A model generated the notes under the pieces. That model had not been told where the DNA came from. It saw nothing but the letters and a program-made list of their open reading frames with translations, and made no database searches. A stretch of 64,000 nt of DNA from Flagellimonas sp. CMM7 (GTDB lineage Bacteria; Bacteroidota; Bacteroidia; Flavobacteriales; Flavobacteriaceae): positions 3,865,501-3,929,500 of the forward strand of contig NZ_CP090003.1 of assembly GCF_021390195.1 (NCBI RefSeq), given 5' to 3'. The position numbers and the translations under genes were made by a program. Every line of letters starts with the position of its first letter. Within the stretch, counting starts at the first letter, position 1. This document shows positions 42,156 to 51,645 of this stretch, in pieces.

Positions 42156-43088
42156 CTAGAGTTTTAAGATGCGATCTGTAGTAGAGTTATATAAGAAGTT
42201 ATACTTTAAAGAACCTCCTAAATATAATTGATTGTCACGTAGTTGGGAGTAGTAATTCGCTTTGTTGGCAAGAACTTCTTTTCCTTTCCTTGTTAGCTTA
42301 ACCGGATTGAAAGAGCCAAATAAGGGTTTCAGTGAAGAAATCATGCGATCATACTGTGTATCTCCAAAACCATAATACCCTTGATTTGCAAGAATTTGTT
42401 TTAATAAGACAGCTCTGGATTCTGGTTTTTGAATTGCCGCTGTGTCCAAAATACGGTTCTCCATTTCATTAAGACCGTTCTTAATGGTTGGAAAACGTTT
42501 TAAATGTGCTCTTAAGGCCTCAGATAAGTATTGAAACTGAAAATTGTTATGCGCAATCAAGTTTTCTAATCGAATAGGGTTGTCGCTGCAATACAATTGC
42601 CAGACATAGTCAGCAAATTCAATATCATCTTGAGACAAGATGGTTCTATTCTCATATAAATTCAGCAATTTCTCATCACTGAGTTCGCTTAAACCATATA
42701 ATTTATCACTTTCATCCTCTTTTCCGCTACACACTAAAGAAATCTCTGCGTGTCTTCTATGCGTTTTTAACCAACTTAATACGGCCAGCATGTTTATTTG
42801 GCAGAAAAGATCATATTCAAACCAAAGAACAATCTGGTCCTGTTGCTTGTGGTTACATAGCGACCTATATTCTTTGAGAGTTTTCTCGACAAACCAAGAT
42901 TTGGAAACCTTGTAGTTTTTGTTCAAAAATTCAAACCGGGTTTTCCAAAAAGATTCGCTGCCTACTGCACATAGAGTCTTGCCTTCACACAGCATTTCTC
43001 TCCATGTAATAATGTCTCCTTTTAGGTGTAACGATTGTAATTTTGACGTGAAATTGTCGCCGTTGGTAATATGCAACAGTGATTTCAT
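42156..43088 (-). CDS. DUF1835 domain-containing protein
   Basis: A 310-residue cytoplasmic protein. The opening LLHITNGDNFTSKLQSL and the block QDQIVLWFEYDLFCQINMLAVLSWL define DUF1835, a family with unknown biochemical role. The C-terminal part (about 180-310) looks like a winged-helix-like appended region ending LYLGGSLKYNFLY. It is translationally adjacent to the nucleoside phosphorylase gene. Confidence 0.85.
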   Translation of the reverse strand: MKSLLHITNGDNFTSKLQSLHLKGDIITWREMLCEGKTLCAVGSESFWKTRFEFLNKNYKVSKSWFVEKTLKEYRSLCNHKQQDQIVLWFEYDLFCQINMLAVLSWLKTHRRHAEISLVCSGKEDESDKLYGLSELSDEKLLNLYENRTILSQDDIEFADYVWQLYCSDNPIRLENLIAHNNFQFQYLSEALRAHLKRFPTIKNGLNEMENRILDTAAIQKPESRAVLLKQILANQGYYGFGDTQYDRMISSLKPLFGSFNPVKLTRKGKEVLANKANYYSQLRDNQLYLGGSLKYNFLYNSTTDRILKL

Positions 43089-43232
43089 TTTCAGTTTAGT
43101 TTTCGTCGGTTAGAATCATTAAATGTAAGATTTAAACCAAGAACACAAAAATTTTTTCATAAAACATTGGTTGTCAAAGCTTAAATTTAACAACGTAGGA
43201 AAAATATGAAGATAATATCAGGAATGAATACG

Positions 43233-43562
43233 CTATCCGCCAACTCTTTTAACAGAAAATCCATGCTCTTTCAAAAAGGCCATAATTTTATCCCGATAAT
43301 CCCCCTGAATGATGATAAAGTCATTTTTATAACTACCTCCTACGCTTAAATAAGACTTAAGATCCTTAGTGAGTTTTTTAAAATCAACATCAGATCCCGT
43401 ATAGCCTTCCAAAATAGTTACAGGCTTGCCCTTGCGTTTTTCATACTTGCAGATTATTGGCGCATCTTGAAGCCAATATTTGGGATTATCTTTTTTGGGG
43501 ACCTCGCTTTCATCTGGAACATGGTCCGGAAATAAGTTTTTAAGTTGATCTTGTATATCCAC
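43233..43562 (-). CDS. SUI1/YciH-type translation factor
   Basis: A small (109 residues) eIF1/SUI1-fold protein. The core KGKPVTILEGYTGSDVDFKKLTKDLKSYL followed by a glycine-rich turn and IIIQGDYRDKIMAFLKEHGF is diagnostic of the family. In bacteria, YciH modulates translation initiation fidelity under stress. It lies 3 bp after the 2OG-dioxygenase gene on the same strand, so the two are cotranscribed, as often seen in Bacteroidota. Confidence 0.92.
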   Translation of the reverse strand: MDIQDQLKNLFPDHVPDESEVPKKDNPKYWLQDAPIICKYEKRKGKPVTILEGYTGSDVDFKKLTKDLKSYLSVGGSYKNDFIIIQGDYRDKIMAFLKEHGFSVKRVGG

Positions 43563-43565
43563 AAG

Positions 43566-44516
43566 TTAATTCTTTACTAATCCTAATTCAATAAGTCGTT
43601 CATGCAGATATTCGCCCGCAGTAATATCTTCAAATCCTTTTGGATGCTGGTCATCAATACAGTCTGAAAGGCAGTTTAAAGGCATCTCGCTAATCGGATG
43701 CATAAAAAACGGAATAGAGTACCTAGATGTGCCCCAAAGTTCTTTAGGTGGGTTTACAACTTGATGTATGGTAGATTTTAGTTTGTTATTGGTAAGCCTG
43801 GACAGCATATCGCCAACATTGATCATAAGTTGATCGGTCCTTGCTATGGCATCTACCCATTCACCTTGATGGTTCTTTACCTGTAATCCCTTGCCATGTG
43901 CGCCCATAAGCAATGTAATGAGGTTGATGTCTCCATGCGCAGCCGCTCTTACGGCATTTTTAGGTTCTGAGGTAATTGGAGGGTAATGAATTGGCCTTAG
44001 AATGGAATTTCCATTCTTTATCCATTCATCAAAATACATTTCATCTAGGTCAAGATGCAAAGCTAAAGCCCTAAGAACATATTTGGCTGTCTTTTCTAGC
44101 ATCTGATAAGCCTCCTTTCCAACGCTGTTGAATTCCGAAAGTTCTTTAACATAAACATTATCTGGGTATTCCGCTTCAAGCTTTGGATTGTTTTCAACAT
44201 ATTGACCAAAATGCCAAAACTCTTTAAGGTCACCCTCTTTTTTTCCCTTTGCATGCTCTTTTCCAAAGGAGGTGTACCCACGTTGCCCGCCTATTCCTTC
44301 AATTTCATAAGTATCCTTTGTGGTTTGTGGTAGTTGAAAAAACTGTTTAATCTCCCCGTAAAGCTGTTCCACTAAATTCTCGGATAAAAAATGACCGCTT
44401 AAGGCAACAAAACCTATATCCTCAAAAGCAGCACCTATTTCTGCAATGAATTTTTCTTTCCTGGGAGCATCACCAGAAACAAAATCTCTCAAATCTACGC
44501 TTGGAATCGCACTCAT
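43566..44516 (-). CDS. Isopenicillin N synthase-family 2-oxoglutarate/Fe(II) dioxygenase
   Basis: A 316-residue jelly-roll oxygenase. The facial triad His194-x-Asp196 (AAHGDINLI) and His251 (STIHQVV) binds iron, and Arg265-x-Ser267 (SRYSIPFF) binds 2-oxoglutarate. The N-terminal half (GFVALSGHFL, GQRGYTSFG) matches the plant-type DIOX subfamily. Substrate is unknown. Two -7-like boxes occur upstream, TAAATTTG at 44522-44529 and TACTTTTG at 44539-44546. SUI1 follows 3 bp later. Confidence 0.9.
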   Translation of the reverse strand: MSAIPSVDLRDFVSGDAPRKEKFIAEIGAAFEDIGFVALSGHFLSENLVEQLYGEIKQFFQLPQTTKDTYEIEGIGGQRGYTSFGKEHAKGKKEGDLKEFWHFGQYVENNPKLEAEYPDNVYVKELSEFNSVGKEAYQMLEKTAKYVLRALALHLDLDEMYFDEWIKNGNSILRPIHYPPITSEPKNAVRAAAHGDINLITLLMGAHGKGLQVKNHQGEWVDAIARTDQLMINVGDMLSRLTNNKLKSTIHQVVNPPKELWGTSRYSIPFFMHPISEMPLNCLSDCIDDQHPKGFEDITAGEYLHERLIELGLVKN

Positions 44517-44538
44517 AACGTCAAATTTAGTTTACCAT

Positions 44539-44546
44539 CAAAAGTA
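44539..44546 (-). promoter_or_regulatory. Candidate -7 box of the dioxygenase/SUI1 pair
   Basis: TACTTTTG on the minus strand matches TAnnTTTG, 23 bp before the ATG. A second match, TAAATTTG at 44522-44529, is probably too close to the start. No TTG at -33 distance. Confidence 0.35.
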
Positions 44547-44630
44547 ATGAATATTAAGAAACCTTTCTAAAAATTGGAAGATCATAGATAGCTTTTTCAT
44601 TACTTTTAACCCCATTGAATTTTTTACTTT

Positions 44631-46607
44631 ATGAGATATCATATTGGTAGTTTGGACCAACAGAAATTACTGAACTTATACAAGGGAATGCTAAAGCCCA
44701 GAATGATAGAAGAGAAGATGCTTATTCTTTTGAGGCAAGGCAAAATTTCCAAATGGTTTAGCGGGATTGGTCAAGAAGCAATATCGGTAGGGGTAACCCA
44801 AGCCTTGAATACTGAAGAGTATATTTTGCCCATGCACCGTAATTTGGGTGTTTTTACCTCTAGAAATATTCCATTACATCGGCTTTTTGGACAATGGCAG
44901 GGAAAACAAAGTGGCTTTACCCAAGGAAGAGATCGGAGCTTTCATTTTGGAACCCAGGAGTATAAAATTGTTGGGATGATATCTCATTTGGGTCCCCAAT
45001 TAGGGGTTGCTGACGGGATTGCCTTAGCGGATATGCTGCGGAGAAAGAAAAGAGTGACAGCGGTTTTTACAGGAGAAGGCGCAACTAGTGAAGGTGATTT
45101 CCATGAAGCATTGAATGTTGCCTCTGTATGGAATCTTCCAGTTTTATTTTGTATTGAAAACAATGGCTATGGCCTTTCTACGCCTACAAATGAGCAATAC
45201 AATTGTGAAAACCTTGCAGATAGGGCCAAAGGATATGGAATAGAATCCAGAATTATTGATGGTAACAATATCTTGGAAGTATACTCAAAAGTAGATGAGT
45301 TGTGTAAGGCGATTAGAAAAAGGCCAAGACCTGTTTTACTGGAGTTTAAGACCTTTAGAATGCGTGGGCACGAAGAAGCTAGTGGCACTAAATACGTTCC
45401 GGAAAAGCTGATGAAGAAATGGGAAAAGAAAGACCCTATTGCTAATTATGAGGCGTTTCTATTGGAAGAAGGAATTATAAAAGAGGAAGAAATAGGGAGA
45501 CTTAAAGATGAAATCACAGAAGAAATCAATTCAAATTTAAAACTTGCATTTGATGAACCTGCAGTTGATGTAATTGAAACTAAAGAATTAAGTGAAGTAT
45601 ATCAAGATTTTAAATATGAGCATGTTGAACCTAAAGAAAATGTAAAAAACATTCGCCTTGTTGATGCGATTTCCCAAGGCTTGGAACAATCTATGGAACG
45701 CTACAATGAACTGATTATCATGGGTCAGGATATTGCAGATTATGGAGGGGTTTTTAAAATAACAGAAGGATTTACATCGAAATTTGGCAAAAGTAGGGTG
45801 AGAAATACGCCTATTTGTGAATCAGCTATTGTTTCTGCTGCAATGGGATTGTCAATAAATGGCATGAAAGCTGTAATGGAGATGCAATTTGCTGACTTTG
45901 CTACTTCAGGTTTTAACCCAATAGTAAATTACCTGGCCAAAGTGCATTATCGATGGGGTGAAAATGCAGATGTTGTGGTGCGGATGCCTTGTGGCGGTGG
46001 CGTTGGAGCTGGGCCATTCCATTCGCAGACAAATGAAGCTTGGTTTACAAAGACGCCTGGCCTTAAGGTAGTGTATCCTGCTTTCCCTTACGATGCAAAG
46101 GGCTTACTCAATACAGCTATAAATGACCCGAACCCAGTATTGTTCTTTGAGCACAAGGGTCTTTATAGAAGCGTTTATGGAGACGTACCTTCAGATTATT
46201 ACACAATTCCATTTGGGAAAGCCAGTTTGATTAGGACAGGTGATTCCATATCTGTTGTGACATATGGCGCAGGAGTACATTGGGCATTGGAAATTTTGGA
46301 AAAACACCCGGAAATCAATGCGGATGTTATAGATTTGCGTACACTTCAACCTCTCGATATTGAAACTGTTTACACTTCGGTGAAAAAAACAGGGAAACTG
46401 ATTGTATTGCAAGAAGACACTCTTTTTGGTGGTATTGCAAGTGATGTTTCTTCTTTGGTAATGGAAAATTGTTTTGAATTTTTAGATGCACCCGTTAAAA
46501 GGGTTGGAAGCTTGGAGACACCTGTTCCATTTTCTAAAGGTTTAGAGCAAAACTACTTGCCCAAAGCAAGGTTTGAAAAAGCACTGATCGAGCTTTTGGC
46601 ATATTGA
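44631..46607 (+). CDS. 2-oxoacid (branched-chain) dehydrogenase E1, alpha and beta fused
   Basis: A 658-residue single-chain E1 component. The alpha part (about 1-320) carries the thiamine diphosphate motif GEGATSEGDFHEALN...IENNGYG (148-181). The beta part (about 340-658) has CESAIVSAAMGLS, PCGGGVGAGPFHSQ and the transketolase C-terminal domain VIDLRTLQPLD. It decarboxylates branched-chain 2-oxoacids (or pyruvate) and passes the acyl group to lipoyl E2. The fused form is common in Bacteroidota as a branched-chain E1. Branched-chain acyl-CoA starters made by such an enzyme feed iso-fatty acids, which are typical of this group. No E2 or E3 gene is in the window. Confidence 0.95.
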   Translation: MRYHIGSLDQQKLLNLYKGMLKPRMIEEKMLILLRQGKISKWFSGIGQEAISVGVTQALNTEEYILPMHRNLGVFTSRNIPLHRLFGQWQGKQSGFTQGRDRSFHFGTQEYKIVGMISHLGPQLGVADGIALADMLRRKKRVTAVFTGEGATSEGDFHEALNVASVWNLPVLFCIENNGYGLSTPTNEQYNCENLADRAKGYGIESRIIDGNNILEVYSKVDELCKAIRKRPRPVLLEFKTFRMRGHEEASGTKYVPEKLMKKWEKKDPIANYEAFLLEEGIIKEEEIGRLKDEITEEINSNLKLAFDEPAVDVIETKELSEVYQDFKYEHVEPKENVKNIRLVDAISQGLEQSMERYNELIIMGQDIADYGGVFKITEGFTSKFGKSRVRNTPICESAIVSAAMGLSINGMKAVMEMQFADFATSGFNPIVNYLAKVHYRWGENADVVVRMPCGGGVGAGPFHSQTNEAWFTKTPGLKVVYPAFPYDAKGLLNTAINDPNPVLFFEHKGLYRSVYGDVPSDYYTIPFGKASLIRTGDSISVVTYGAGVHWALEILEKHPEINADVIDLRTLQPLDIETVYTSVKKTGKLIVLQEDTLFGGIASDVSSLVMENCFEFLDAPVKRVGSLETPVPFSKGLEQNYLPKARFEKALIELLAY

Positions 46608-46695
46608 AATCATTCGGTTTAACAATTTTTTAACAACCCTAAAAGATAAATATGGTGTCTCAATCGTATATACTAAAATTTAAATTCCAATTCTT

Positions 46696-47181
46696 ATGGT
46701 AAAACACGCATTCTTTATTATGATGTTTACTGCATTTTTGCTGACATCATGTTCTGTTTCTAAAAGTGCAAGGAGCCAGCGTAACCTTTTTAGCGGCTCA
46801 TGGACACTTAACGACATTTCTTACGAGAACAATACCGGTAATTTTAAATCTGTAATCTTCAATGATGCAGATGACATTTGTTTTGAAGGAAGTGATTGGT
46901 TTTTTAGGGACAACAACAGTACAGGTAGGTATACAATAACTGGAGGTAGCCTCTGTCAGGGAGGGGATCGTTTCTTTAGATGGTCTGTTGTCGAGCCAAC
47001 CGCAAATTATAGCAGTCAGCTTCAATTCAAATTTATTGATGAAAAACGAAAAGATGTTTCAGGAGGGGTAGGCTATCGTTTAAACATAGCCAACATATCG
47101 GAACAATCCATGACACTTAAATCCAATGTTTCAGTAGACGGAGAACTTGTAACCATAGTATATCAATTCTCAAAAAAATAA
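46696..47181 (+). CDS. Lipocalin-like lipoprotein
   Basis: A 161-residue lipoprotein (Cys19 in LLTSCSV). The first strand NLFSGSWTLNDISYEN with the conserved G-x-W pattern, then repeated beta strands (SDWFFRDNNSTGRYTI, FRWSVVEP), fits a small lipocalin fold. The ligand is unknown. It ends 4 bp before the OmpA-family gene and both are very probably in one transcript, which stops at the terminator at 47905. Confidence 0.82.
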   Translation: MVKHAFFIMMFTAFLLTSCSVSKSARSQRNLFSGSWTLNDISYENNTGNFKSVIFNDADDICFEGSDWFFRDNNSTGRYTITGGSLCQGGDRFFRWSVVEPTANYSSQLQFKFIDEKRKDVSGGVGYRLNIANISEQSMTLKSNVSVDGELVTIVYQFSKK

Positions 47182-47185
47182 TCAG

Positions 47186-47878
47186 ATGAAAAATATAGTA
47201 ATAAGAAATACGGCCGTTGTTTTGGCATTGAGTTTAATGGTGAGCTGTAATGCAGTAAAAAATGCTAACAACACACAAAAAGGAGCTGCAATTGGAGCTG
47301 CTGGTGGTGCGGTTATTGGTGGAATAATCGGAAACAATGTTGGGAAAAATGGAAACACGGCCCTAGGAGCAATCATTGGTGCCGTTGTTGGTGGTGCTGC
47401 TGGAGGATATATCGGTAATAGAATGGATAGGCAGGCTGAACGTATTGAAGAAGAAATTCCTGGAGCAGAAGTAACCCGTGTAGGTGAAGGTATCAATGTT
47501 ATTTTTAATGAGGACGCTGGTGTGTACTTTGATACCAATAGATCTGATGTTAAGGGAACTTCAGCAAGTACCTTGGATAAACTGGCGGGGATTTTTAAAG
47601 AATATCCTGGCTCCAATGTTTTGGTAGAAGGGCATACAGATAGCGCAGGTAGCGAAGAATACAATTGGAAGTTGTCTCAGCAAAGAGCAGAATCCGTAAC
47701 TAACTATTTGGTAGGTAAAGGTATTTCCAATGCTAGATTTACTACAAAATGGTATGGAGAGACCCAGCCACGTGAAAGCAATGAAACTTCAGAAGGTAAG
47801 GCTAAGAACAGACGTGTTGAGCTGGCTATTGTTGCTAGTGAGGAGCTAAAGCAGGAAGCTTACCAGAAGACAAACTAA
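47186..47878 (+). CDS. OmpA-family lipoprotein with glycine zipper
   Basis: A 230-residue outer-membrane lipoprotein (Cys in LMVSCNAV). A glycine-zipper segment of two GAAIGA/GGAVIGGIIG-type repeats (about 32-75) is followed by an OmpA/MotB peptidoglycan-binding domain (about 105-220). The domain has VLVEGHTDSAG, LSQQRAESVTNYL and the basic end KAKNRRVELAI. It probably anchors the outer membrane to peptidoglycan, as YiaD does in Escherichia coli. Confidence 0.95.
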   Translation: MKNIVIRNTAVVLALSLMVSCNAVKNANNTQKGAAIGAAGGAVIGGIIGNNVGKNGNTALGAIIGAVVGGAAGGYIGNRMDRQAERIEEEIPGAEVTRVGEGINVIFNEDAGVYFDTNRSDVKGTSASTLDKLAGIFKEYPGSNVLVEGHTDSAGSEEYNWKLSQQRAESVTNYLVGKGISNARFTTKWYGETQPRESNETSEGKAKNRRVELAIVASEELKQEAYQKTN

Positions 47879-47904
47879 AAGCACAAAACATTAAGTATTT
47901 TTTT

Positions 47905-47936
47905 AATCCCGACCATACCAGGTCGGGATTTTTATT
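47905..47936 (+). terminator. Intrinsic terminator after the OmpA-family gene
   Basis: AATCCCGACC, an ATACCA loop and GGTCGGGATT form a perfect 10-bp stem, followed by TTTTATTTT. It isolates the lipocalin/OmpA pair from the polyketide operon that starts 22 bp later. Confidence 0.92.
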
Positions 47937-47957
47937 TTAAAGAAGTATCTTCATGGG

Positions 47958-49085
47958 GTGAATAGTCCCAAAGTTGTTATCATTGGTGGTGGATTGGCCG
48001 GGTTGACAGCTGCACTACATTTGGAGCAAAAAGGAAAGCAAGTCTTGGTAATTGAAAAAAACCAGTATCCAAATCATAAAGTATGTGGAGAATACGTATC
48101 CAATGAGGTTAAGCCTTATTTAGAGCAGCTTGGTTTGGAATTGTGTAATCTAGGGTTGCCAGAAATTGATACTCTTCAAATTAGTACACAGAACGGTAAA
48201 CTTATTGAAGTTGATCTCCCTTTGGGAGGATTTGGTATTAGTAGGTATGTTTTTGACCATAAACTATATCAATTGGCAATAAAAAAAGGAGTGAATTTCC
48301 TTTTTGATACAGTGGTCGATGTTCAGTTTGCCAATGATGAATTCTCCGTAACACTTTCCTCAAAAGAAAAAATACATAGTAAAGTGGTTTTGGGTGCATT
48401 TGGTAAACGTTCAAATCTAGATGTTAAGTTGAATAGGGGGTTCATTCAAGAGAAATCCCCCTGGCTTGGAATAAAATCGCATTACGAAAACAATGGGCAT
48501 CCATCAAATTTAGTTGGTCTTCACAACTTCCCTGGGGGATATGGAGGATTGTCCCAAACAGAGACCGGAGACGTAAACTTTTGCTGTTTGGTGAAGTATG
48601 AAAGCTTTAAAAAGGAGGGGGGTATAGAGGCGTTTAATCAAAAAGTGGTGTCACAAAATCCAATACTAAAAGATTTTTTGGCCAATTCTAAAGGTACATT
48701 TGAAAAACCGTTGAGCATTGCTCAAATATCGTTTGAAAAGAAAAAGGTGGTGGATGATCATATTTTAATGTGCGGGGATACCGCGGGTTTGATACATCCA
48801 CTTTGCGGCAATGGCATGGCAATGGCCATACATAGTGCAAAATTAGCGGCGGAACAAGTGGTTATGTTTATGGAAAAACCTAACTTCACAAGAAAAGATA
48901 TGGAAAAAGAGTACCAAATGCTCTGGGAAAAGAATTTTGGCAAAAGACTCTGGATGGGTCGTCGCTTACAAGACCTAATGTTGCATACCAAGTGGTTTAA
49001 TTTGGGAATGCATACCGTGGCCAACTCAAAAATACTGCTTCGTAAACTTATTAGTAATACGCATGGTAATCCAATTTTGCATTGA
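47958..49085 (+). CDS. FAD-dependent oxidoreductase (geranylgeranyl reductase / tryptophan halogenase-like) of the T3PKS operon
   Basis: A flavoprotein of 375 residues with a strong FAD-binding fold: the dinucleotide motif GGGLAGLTAAL (10-20), Glu33, and the second flavin motif CGDTAGLIHPLCGNGMAMAIHSA. The family includes geranylgeranyl reductases and aromatic monooxygenases. It starts with GTG at 47958; the ATG five bases upstream is followed at once by a stop (ATG GGG TGA). It is the first gene of the eight-gene type III polyketide operon and could hydroxylate the aromatic product or oxidise it to a quinone; the chemistry is inferred. Confidence 0.85.
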   Translation: MNSPKVVIIGGGLAGLTAALHLEQKGKQVLVIEKNQYPNHKVCGEYVSNEVKPYLEQLGLELCNLGLPEIDTLQISTQNGKLIEVDLPLGGFGISRYVFDHKLYQLAIKKGVNFLFDTVVDVQFANDEFSVTLSSKEKIHSKVVLGAFGKRSNLDVKLNRGFIQEKSPWLGIKSHYENNGHPSNLVGLHNFPGGYGGLSQTETGDVNFCCLVKYESFKKEGGIEAFNQKVVSQNPILKDFLANSKGTFEKPLSIAQISFEKKKVVDDHILMCGDTAGLIHPLCGNGMAMAIHSAKLAAEQVVMFMEKPNFTRKDMEKEYQMLWEKNFGKRLWMGRRLQDLMLHTKWFNLGMHTVANSKILLRKLISNTHGNPILH

Positions 49086-49798
49086 TGGACCTTTCTGTGC
49101 GTAGTGAAGAGTTGGAGCTCATGGATGATCCAAATATGGCGTTTGAGCTTTTGGAAGCCGCCTATGCAGACATTAATAAATGTAACAAATTACTGGGGGG
49201 TGAGTCAATAACCATAGATGCCGTATGGGAATTGGTGAAAGAGAGCGAAAAAAAATCGTATACGATTTTAGATATGGGTTGTGGAGATGGCACCATGCTA
49301 AGAAAACTATCCAAATATCTGAGTAAAAAAGGGGTGTTGCACAATATGGTGGGGATAGACCTAAGAGATGATGTATTGCGAATTGCCGAGGAGAAATCTC
49401 ACGATTATCCTAACATAAACTTCAAGAAAGAAGACATACTAAAAGCTGATTCAAGTCTTTCTTGCGACATTTTGATCAATACATTGACCATGCATCATTT
49501 TGATGAGAACCGCATAGATGCTTTTCTAAACAAGTTTGTCAGTTTGGCCAAAGTTGGAGTTGTAATCAACGATCTTCAAAGAAGTAAGATTGCTTATGTG
49601 CTCTTTCAAGTATTTGGTTTTTTCTTTATTAAGACCAAGGTTGCAAAATACGATGGGCTTGTTTCCATAAGCAAAGGTTTCAGGAAGGATGAGTTGATGA
49701 AATTATCAAAAAAAATACCGAATGTTACACATACAATTCAATGGAAATGGGCTTTTAGGTATGTATGGGTATTGAAATTTAACCGACATAAGAATTAA
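49085..49798 (+). CDS. SAM-dependent methyltransferase of the T3PKS operon
   Basis: A class I methyltransferase of 237 residues. The SAM-binding motif ILDMGCGDGT (61-70) and the downstream NTLTMHHFDENR are intact. The start is the ATG at 49085-49087, which overlaps the previous stop by one base (TGATG); a TTG three bases earlier is less likely. Predicted to O- or C-methylate the product of the type III polyketide synthase. Confidence 0.9.
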   Translation: MDLSVRSEELELMDDPNMAFELLEAAYADINKCNKLLGGESITIDAVWELVKESEKKSYTILDMGCGDGTMLRKLSKYLSKKGVLHNMVGIDLRDDVLRIAEEKSHDYPNINFKKEDILKADSSLSCDILINTLTMHHFDENRIDAFLNKFVSLAKVGVVINDLQRSKIAYVLFQVFGFFFIKTKVAKYDGLVSISKGFRKDELMKLSKKIPNVTHTIQWKWAFRYVWVLKFNRHKN

Positions 49799-50853
49799 TG
49801 GGTCCAGTACATGTAGTTGGGGTATCAAAACAATTGCCAAAGTATAGCAGAAAAACTTCGGACATTGTTCCCTTCATAGATTTATGGCTTACAGGTCAAG
49901 ATGACCGTTTTAGAAGAAAAGTGGTAAAGATATTTGAAGGGGCTGGGGTGGATCGCCGTTATGGCATCATGGATATTGAAGAAGTCTTTACTGCTACTTC
50001 TTTTGAGCAAAAAAACAATATATATACCCGTGAAGTCAAGGTTTTGGGAGAGCAGGTACTTCGGAAAGCTTTAAATCAAGCGGAATGGGAAGCAAAGTCG
50101 TTGGACTATATCATTACCGTTAGTTGTACTGGTATTATGATTCCATCGTTGGATGCTTACCTCGTGGATGCTCTAGGATTAAGACAAGATATAATAAGAC
50201 TCCCAGTGACAGAAATGGGTTGTGCTGCGGGTGTTTCGGGTTTAATCTATGCTGCTAATTTTCTTAGATCAAATCCTGGAAAGCGAGCAGCTGTTATTGC
50301 TGTTGAAAGTCCTACCGCCACTTTTCAGCTTAATGATTTCTCCATGGCCAATATGGTAAGTGCTGCAATATTTGGTGATGGAGCTGCCTGCGTGCTGTTG
50401 TCTTCGGAAAAAGAAGCGGCAGGCCCTAAAATCATTGGGGAAGAAATGTATCATTTTAAAAATGCCACCCATTTAATGGGCTTTGATTTAACCAATACTG
50501 GGTTGAAGATGATATTGGATCCGGCGGTTCCCGAAGTAATCGCACAACACTTTCCGGAAATTGTTCATCCTTTTTTAAAACGATTTGACTCAAGCATTGA
50601 TGGAGTTGATCATTTGATTTTTCATCCAGGCGGAAAGAAAATAGTGCAAACTGTTGAGGAGCTTTTTGGTAAATTGGGTAAGAATATAGACGATACAAGA
50701 GAAGTGCTAAGGGATTATGGAAATATGAGCAGTGTTACCGTACTATATGTACTTGAACGTTTTTTAAATAAGGATATAGCTGAAGGAGATCAGGGAATGG
50801 TGCTGAGTTTTGGTCCTGGATTTTCTGCGCAGCGTATTCTTTTGGAATGGTAA
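49798..50853 (+). CDS. Type III polyketide synthase (chalcone/stilbene synthase family)
   Basis: A homodimeric condensing enzyme of 351 residues. The Cys-His-Asn catalytic triad is visible: Cys142 in EMGCAAGVSG, His276 in DHLIFHPGGK and Asn309 in DYGNMSS. The end signature LSFGPGFSAQRILLEW is also typical. It condenses an acyl starter, from CoA or ACP, with malonyl units and cyclises to a pyrone, resorcinol or phloroglucinol ring. The neighbouring ACP, ketosynthase, dehydratase and reductase suggest a dedicated long-chain starter. The start overlaps the previous stop by one base (TAATG). Confidence 0.95.
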   Translation: MGPVHVVGVSKQLPKYSRKTSDIVPFIDLWLTGQDDRFRRKVVKIFEGAGVDRRYGIMDIEEVFTATSFEQKNNIYTREVKVLGEQVLRKALNQAEWEAKSLDYIITVSCTGIMIPSLDAYLVDALGLRQDIIRLPVTEMGCAAGVSGLIYAANFLRSNPGKRAAVIAVESPTATFQLNDFSMANMVSAAIFGDGAACVLLSSEKEAAGPKIIGEEMYHFKNATHLMGFDLTNTGLKMILDPAVPEVIAQHFPEIVHPFLKRFDSSIDGVDHLIFHPGGKKIVQTVEELFGKLGKNIDDTREVLRDYGNMSSVTVLYVLERFLNKDIAEGDQGMVLSFGPGFSAQRILLEW

Positions 50854-50865
50854 TTTATTTTGACA

Positions 50866-51645
50866 ATGGAAGGCATGTCTAAATGGGCTTTAATATTGGG
50901 AGGAAGTAGTGGTCTTGGTTTGGCCACTGCAAAAAAAATATCGCAACATGGATTTAAGGTAATAGTCATTCATAGAGACAGAAAATCTGATTTAGAGCAG
51001 GTTGAAAGTTGTTTTAAAGAAATTACTTTAGATGATAATAGGTTATTTAGTTTCAATGCTGATGCGATAAACCCAATAAGACGTAGTGAATTGATTCAAG
51101 AAATTCAGAAACTTATTGCCACAGAAAAAATACATGTACTTGTTCATAGTATTGCAAAAGGGAATTTAAAACCCATGGTTGATGAAAATAATATTTTAAG
51201 TAATCAAGATTTTCACCTGACTATTGATGCCATGGCTATAAGCCTTTATGACTGGGTAAAGGATTTGGTAAATGCGAAGTTATTTTCTGAGGACACTAGG
51301 GTACTATCTTTTACTAGCGAGGGCAATTCCAAAGCATGGAGAAGTTATGCAGCGGTTTCGGCAGCAAAGGCATCTTTGGAAGCAATCACTAGAAATATAG
51401 CTTTGGAATTTGCACCTATTGGTATTAAGGCCAATTGCATTCAAGCTGGCGTGACGGATACGAAGTCCTTTCAAATGATACCAAATAGTGCTGTTTTAAA
51501 AGAAGAAGCGATAAAACGAAATCCAAATAATAGACTTACTACTCCAGAAGATGTTGCCAATGCAGCTTATTTGCTCACATTGGAAGAAGCAAAGTGGATT
51601 ACGGGAACGGTTATTAAAGTAGATGGAGGGGAAAGTTTGCAATAG
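50866..51645 (+). CDS. FabI-like SDR (enoyl-ACP reductase type) of the T3PKS operon
   Basis: A 259-residue NAD(P) enzyme. The glycine motif ILGGSSGLG is SDR-like, but the catalytic pair is Tyr161-x6-Lys168 (YAAVSAAK), the spacing of FabI enoyl reductases rather than YxxxK ketoreductases. The end VIKVDGGESLQ is common to both. It probably reduces the 2-enoyl chain while it is built on the operon's ACP; a ketoreductase role remains possible. The ATG at 50866 was chosen over a TTG six bases upstream; the ATG at 50875 is also possible. Confidence 0.85.
   Translation: MEGMSKWALILGGSSGLGLATAKKISQHGFKVIVIHRDRKSDLEQVESCFKEITLDDNRLFSFNADAINPIRRSELIQEIQKLIATEKIHVLVHSIAKGNLKPMVDENNILSNQDFHLTIDAMAISLYDWVKDLVNAKLFSEDTRVLSFTSEGNSKAWRSYAAVSAAKASLEAITRNIALEFAPIGIKANCIQAGVTDTKSFQMIPNSAVLKEEAIKRNPNNRLTTPEDVANAAYLLTLEEAKWITGTVIKVDGGESLQ

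Noticed and set aside
47182-47664. Minus-strand frame of 160 codons rich in Pro, Ala and Ile
   Set aside because: It is the complement of the glycine-zipper part of the OmpA-family gene.
47953-47961. ATG start for the FAD oxidoreductase
   Set aside because: ATG GGG TGA stops after two codons; the GTG at 47958 is in the correct frame.
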